Positions 61,651 through 64,000 of a DNA stretch of 64,000 nt are shown here, in pieces; the first letter of the stretch is position 1, and the number at the start of each line of letters is the position of its first letter. This DNA comes from Streptomyces bluensis (GTDB lineage Bacteria; Actinomycetota; Actinomycetes; Streptomycetales; Streptomycetaceae), in the NCBI RefSeq assembly GCF_014650715.1, contig NZ_BMVM01000002.1, positions 744,001 through 808,000 on the forward strand. Direction: 5' to 3'. The translations under genes were made by a program, and so were the position numbers. The notes beneath the pieces are model-generated. The model made no database searches, was not told the origin of the DNA, and saw only the letters and a program-made list of their open reading frames with translations.

Positions 61651-61750
61651 GGGCCATGGGGCTCCGCCCCTTCGACCCCGACCAGGGGGCTCCGCACCCG
61701 CCCTCTTCGGGGTCCCGCCCCGGGCCCATTTCGGGGGCCGGCCCCAGCAC
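61651..61750. repeat. Partial copy of the GGGGCTCCGCCCC repeat family
   Basis: GGGGCTCCGCCCCTTCGACCC and later TTTCGGGGGCC-type segments match, in order, the interior of the element at 38222-38554 (about 38253-38355) with small changes. Both terminal arms are missing. It fills the gap between the convergent RidA-like and enoyl-CoA hydratase genes and probably ends both transcripts. Confidence 0.7.
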
Positions 61751-61777
61751 GGGGAACCCGGTGGCCGGCCCCGCGCG

Positions 61778-62545
61778 TCAGCAGCCTCTGAAGTTCGGCT
61801 CCCTCTTCTCCAGGAACGCGCTCATGCCCTCCTTCTGGTCCTGCGTCGCGAACAACGCGTGGAACACGCGGCGTTCGAAGAGGGTGCCCTCCGTGAGCCC
61901 CGTCTCCAGCGCGCGGTCGACGCATTCGCGGGCCGCGCGGACCGCGGGTGTGCCGTACCCGGCGATGGCGGTGGCGGCCTGTACGGCCTCGGCGAGGACG
62001 CGCTCGTCGGGGACCACCCGCGACACCAGTCCCGAGCGTTCGGCCTCGCGTGCGTCCATCGTGCGGCCCGTGAGGATCAGGTCCATGGCCTTGGCGCGGC
62101 CGACCAGCCGGGTCAGCCGCTGGGTGCCGCCGATGCCGGGGATCACGCCCAGCTTGATCTCGGGCTGGCCGAAGACCGCGGACTCGCCCGCGATGACCAG
62201 GTCGCACATCATCACGAGCTCGCAGCCGCCGCCCAGGGCGTAGCCGTTGACCGCCGCGATCCTGGGTGTGCGGAAGCTCGCGAACTCCTCCCAGCCGGCG
62301 AAGTAGTCCTCCGCCGCCATCTCCACGGCCGACTTCCCGGACATCTCCCTGATGTCCGCCCCGGCCGCGAAGACCTTCTCCGAGCCGGTCACCACGAAGC
62401 AGCCGACCTCCGGGTCCGGGTCCAAGGGGCGGAGAACGTCCAGGAGTTCGGTCATCAGCTCACTGCTCAGCGCGTTCAGCACCTGCGGGCGGTGGAGCCG
62501 TACCGTCACCACGCGGTCGTGGCGTTCGAGCTTGATGGTGTTCAT
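61778..62545 (-). CDS. Enoyl-CoA hydratase/isomerase family protein
   Basis: A 255-residue crotonase. The oxyanion-hole segments are [11 protein letters not shown] near residue 60 and [23 protein letters not shown] near residue 105. The two catalytic glutamates of true hydratases are present, in GGGCELV and in [20 protein letters not shown]. The C-terminal [14 protein letters not shown] is standard. It adds water to trans-2-enoyl-CoA, in beta-oxidation or a biosynthetic variant. It lies 22 bases downstream of the membrane oxidoreductase on the same strand and so may belong to that operon. Confidence 0.94.
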   Translation of the reverse strand: MNTIKLERHDRVVTVRLHRPQVLNALSSELMTELLDVLRPLDPDPEVGCFVVTGSEKVFAAGADIREMSGKSAVEMAAEDYFAGWEEFASFRTPRIAAVNGYALGGGCELVMMCDLVIAGESAVFGQPEIKLGVIPGIGGTQRLTRLVGRAKAMDLILTGRTMDAREAERSGLVSRVVPDERVLAEAVQAATAIAGYGTPAVRAARECVDRALETGLTEGTLFERRVFHALFATQDQKEGMSAFLEKREPNFRGC

Positions 62546-62567
62546 GGGTTGCCTTCCCTCGTTTCCC

Positions 62568-63845
62568 TCACGAGTCCCAGATCGCGCCGTACGCCGGTAT
62601 CCCGCGTCGCTCCAGACCGTGCACCACCTGCCAGGTCAGCTTCTTGTTGGAGATGCAGATGACCGCCTCGGCACCGAAGTCCCGGTACGCGGCGTGGGCG
62701 AGGCGCACCATGTCGGGTTTGCCGTCCAGGGACGTGTCCCAGATCAGGGCGTGCGGCTGGACCGCGAGGATCTCGTCGACGAGGGCGTCGCCGTAGGTCG
62801 TGCGGGGGCTGCGGGTCGCCCAGACCAGGCGGGAGGGGACCTCCGCGGCGAGCAGGTGCGGCAGGCAGGGGCCGATGCCGCTGCCCGTCGCCACGTAGAC
62901 CACCTTCTCGAAGAGGGTCTCGATGTTCGCCACCCCGGCTGTCGTGATGCCCTTGACCCAGACGCGGGACGGTCTGTCGTCGATGAACGCGCCCGTCCAG
63001 TCGCCCGCCCGCGAGATCGTGAGCCGGAAGCCGGACTCGCCGGGCGCGGGCACGTTCGCGAACGAGTGCCACTCCGTGAGCGGGCTGCGGCTGATCGCCG
63101 TGGAGGAGCCCGCGAAGGGGGTTTCGCCGTGGTCGAAGCGGGCCAGCACCACGTGCGAGGAGGGGCGTTCGATCCGGACGTCCACCTTGCGCAGGCGCAT
63201 CCAGGGCAGGGCCACGCTGAAGGTGACCACCGCCAGGACCCAGAGGCCGACGCGTTCGCCGCTCAGGAACGTGTGCGTCCAGAACAACGCCAGCGCGGTC
63301 CAGCCGCCGAAGCGGTGGATCTTCTCGAAGTGGTCGTGGAAGCGGGAGCGGAAGGGTGGCAGCGCGGTCGCGATGATGAAGAGCAGCAGCGCGATCAGGG
63401 TCCAGCTCACCGCCGTCAGCGGGACGTCGGTTCCCTCCGCCGTCAGTCGCACGGTCAGCGCGACGAACCACAGGCTGCCCGCCAGCGCCCCGCCCACGTG
63501 CAGCCCGCCGAAGTGGTACACCTTCCCCAACGTCCAGCGCACCTTGAGCGGCCACGTGGTGGGCGCCCAGGTGGCCAGCCGGAAGAGGGCGTTGATGACG
63601 TACTGCTGGCGTACGAGGACCGCGAGCGCCAGGTTCGCCAGGGCCGCGTGGCCGAGGGTTGGGGTGTGCAGGGGCCAACTCGCCCATAAGCAGGCCAGGT
63701 TGGCCAGGAGCACGAGGGCCGCGAGGCGGTTGTAGTGCATCAGGCGCGGGTGCTTGAGTGCGCGTCGCAGGGGTGGGATGAGCGGGGGCAGTTCGGCGGT
63801 GTCCTGGTCCTGAGCCGGTGCCGTACGCGGAGGCGAGGAGGTCAT
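62568..63845 (-). CDS. Membrane oxidoreductase, ferric-reductase-like
   Basis: A 425-residue protein. About six hydrophobic segments lie between residues 40 and 215, with histidines in [11 protein letters not shown] and [22 protein letters not shown] that could hold heme or flavin. The C-terminal half resembles a ferredoxin-NADP-reductase fold: [33 protein letters not shown] is the nucleotide-binding loop, and [26 protein letters not shown] ends the domain. The ATG overlaps the stop of an adenylate-forming enzyme gene (ATGA). In the fungal protein TmpL an AMP-binding domain and a ferric-reductase-like membrane domain are fused. This looks like a split bacterial counterpart, by analogy only. 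Confidence 0.78.
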   Translation of the reverse strand: MTSSPPRTAPAQDQDTAELPPLIPPLRRALKHPRLMHYNRLAALVLLANLACLWASWPLHTPTLGHAALANLALAVLVRQQYVINALFRLATWAPTTWPLKVRWTLGKVYHFGGLHVGGALAGSLWFVALTVRLTAEGTDVPLTAVSWTLIALLLFIIATALPPFRSRFHDHFEKIHRFGGWTALALFWTHTFLSGERVGLWVLAVVTFSVALPWMRLRKVDVRIERPSSHVVLARFDHGETPFAGSSTAISRSPLTEWHSFANVPAPGESGFRLTISRAGDWTGAFIDDRPSRVWVKGITTAGVANIETLFEKVVYVATGSGIGPCLPHLLAAEVPSRLVWATRSPRTTYGDALVDEILAVQPHALIWDTSLDGKPDMVRLAHAAYRDFGAEAVICISNKKLTWQVVHGLERRGIPAYGAIWDS

Positions 63846-64000
63846 CGCGCCATCACCGTCCGCTCCTCAACCGTCCGCTCCTCAACCGACCGCGCCGCTA
63901 CCGACCGCTCCTCAAGCGTCCGTTCCTCCGCCAGCCGCAGCAGCGCCCGTTTGTCGATCTTGCCTCGGTCGGTCTCGGGGAGGGCGGGGAGCGCAAGGAC
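63842..64000 (-). CDS. C-terminus of an adenylate-forming enzyme (partial)
   Basis: Only the last 52 codons are inside the window. They read LALPALPETDRGKIDKRALLRLAEE. P-x-T-x-R-G-K-I-D-K is the A10-type motif with the catalytic lysine of acyl-CoA synthetases and NRPS adenylation domains. The tail then repeats an R-(T/S)-(L/V)-E-E-R unit three or four times (RTLEERSVAARSVEERTVEERTV), which is unusual. The stop overlaps the start of the membrane oxidoreductase. Whether the enzyme is a free acyl-CoA ligase or part of a larger protein cannot be told from here. Confidence 0.85.
   Translation of the reverse strand, partial: VLALPALPETDRGKIDKRALLRLAEERTLEERSVAARSVEERTVEERTVMAR

Overview
The window is chromosomal DNA of a Streptomyces or very close relative. 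Supporting this are very high GC with strong third-position G/C bias, frequent GTG starts, a five-gene conservon (sensor-like ATPase, roadblock protein, DUF742 protein, GTPase and a CYP157-type P450), an hrdA-like principal sigma factor near dnaG, ESX-associated proteins, and the GC-rich palindromic intergenic repeats typical of the genus. No rRNA genes were seen. There are three full tRNA genes and one tRNA 3' fragment.

Layout. 1-702 is G-rich low-complexity DNA. 703-4363 is a leftward operon of an SCP2-like protein, an acyl-CoA dehydrogenase, an unfamiliar acyltransferase-like protein and a ThiF/E1-like protein. 5106-9647 is the conservon. A separate P450, an MFS exporter, a fluoride channel (crcB), a secreted protein, an XRE regulator, an MprF-like membrane protein, a third P450 and two secreted esterases follow to 20903. 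21357-24207 encodes two proteins that look like type VII secretion substrates.

24427-31870 looks like an old integrated island. A full CAT-anticodon tRNA sits at the right end and a copy of its 3' 41 bases sits at the left. Between them are a DUF418 membrane protein, an ABC exporter, a decayed gene fragment, a two-component system, a truncated second DUF418 gene, a two-repeat type I-E-like CRISPR remnant and a VapBC toxin-antitoxin pair. Two tRNA-Asn genes, a YtxH-like protein, a xylulokinase-like kinase and a heterodimeric ABC exporter follow to 38160.

The core pair hrdA-dnaG (38569-41798) is followed by what looks like an accessory block up to about 54.4 kb, before housekeeping genes resume (FAD reductase, dGTPase, sirohydrochlorin chelatase-like). 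The block has a TetR regulator divergent from an LmeA-like/MMPL pair, with both start codons inside tandem operator copies. It also has an eight-gene operon joining a type III polyketide synthase and a PAPS sulfotransferase to cysC-cysD-cysN and an ssuABC-like transporter. This reads as a self-contained cassette for making a sulfated small polyketide, with its own PAPS supply, and it is the most interesting system here.

The right end (58380-64000) has a SanA-like protein, a secreted (Tat) flavin amine oxidase translationally coupled to a secreted RidA-like protein, an enoyl-CoA hydratase, and a membrane oxidoreductase coupled to an adenylate-forming enzyme cut by the window edge.
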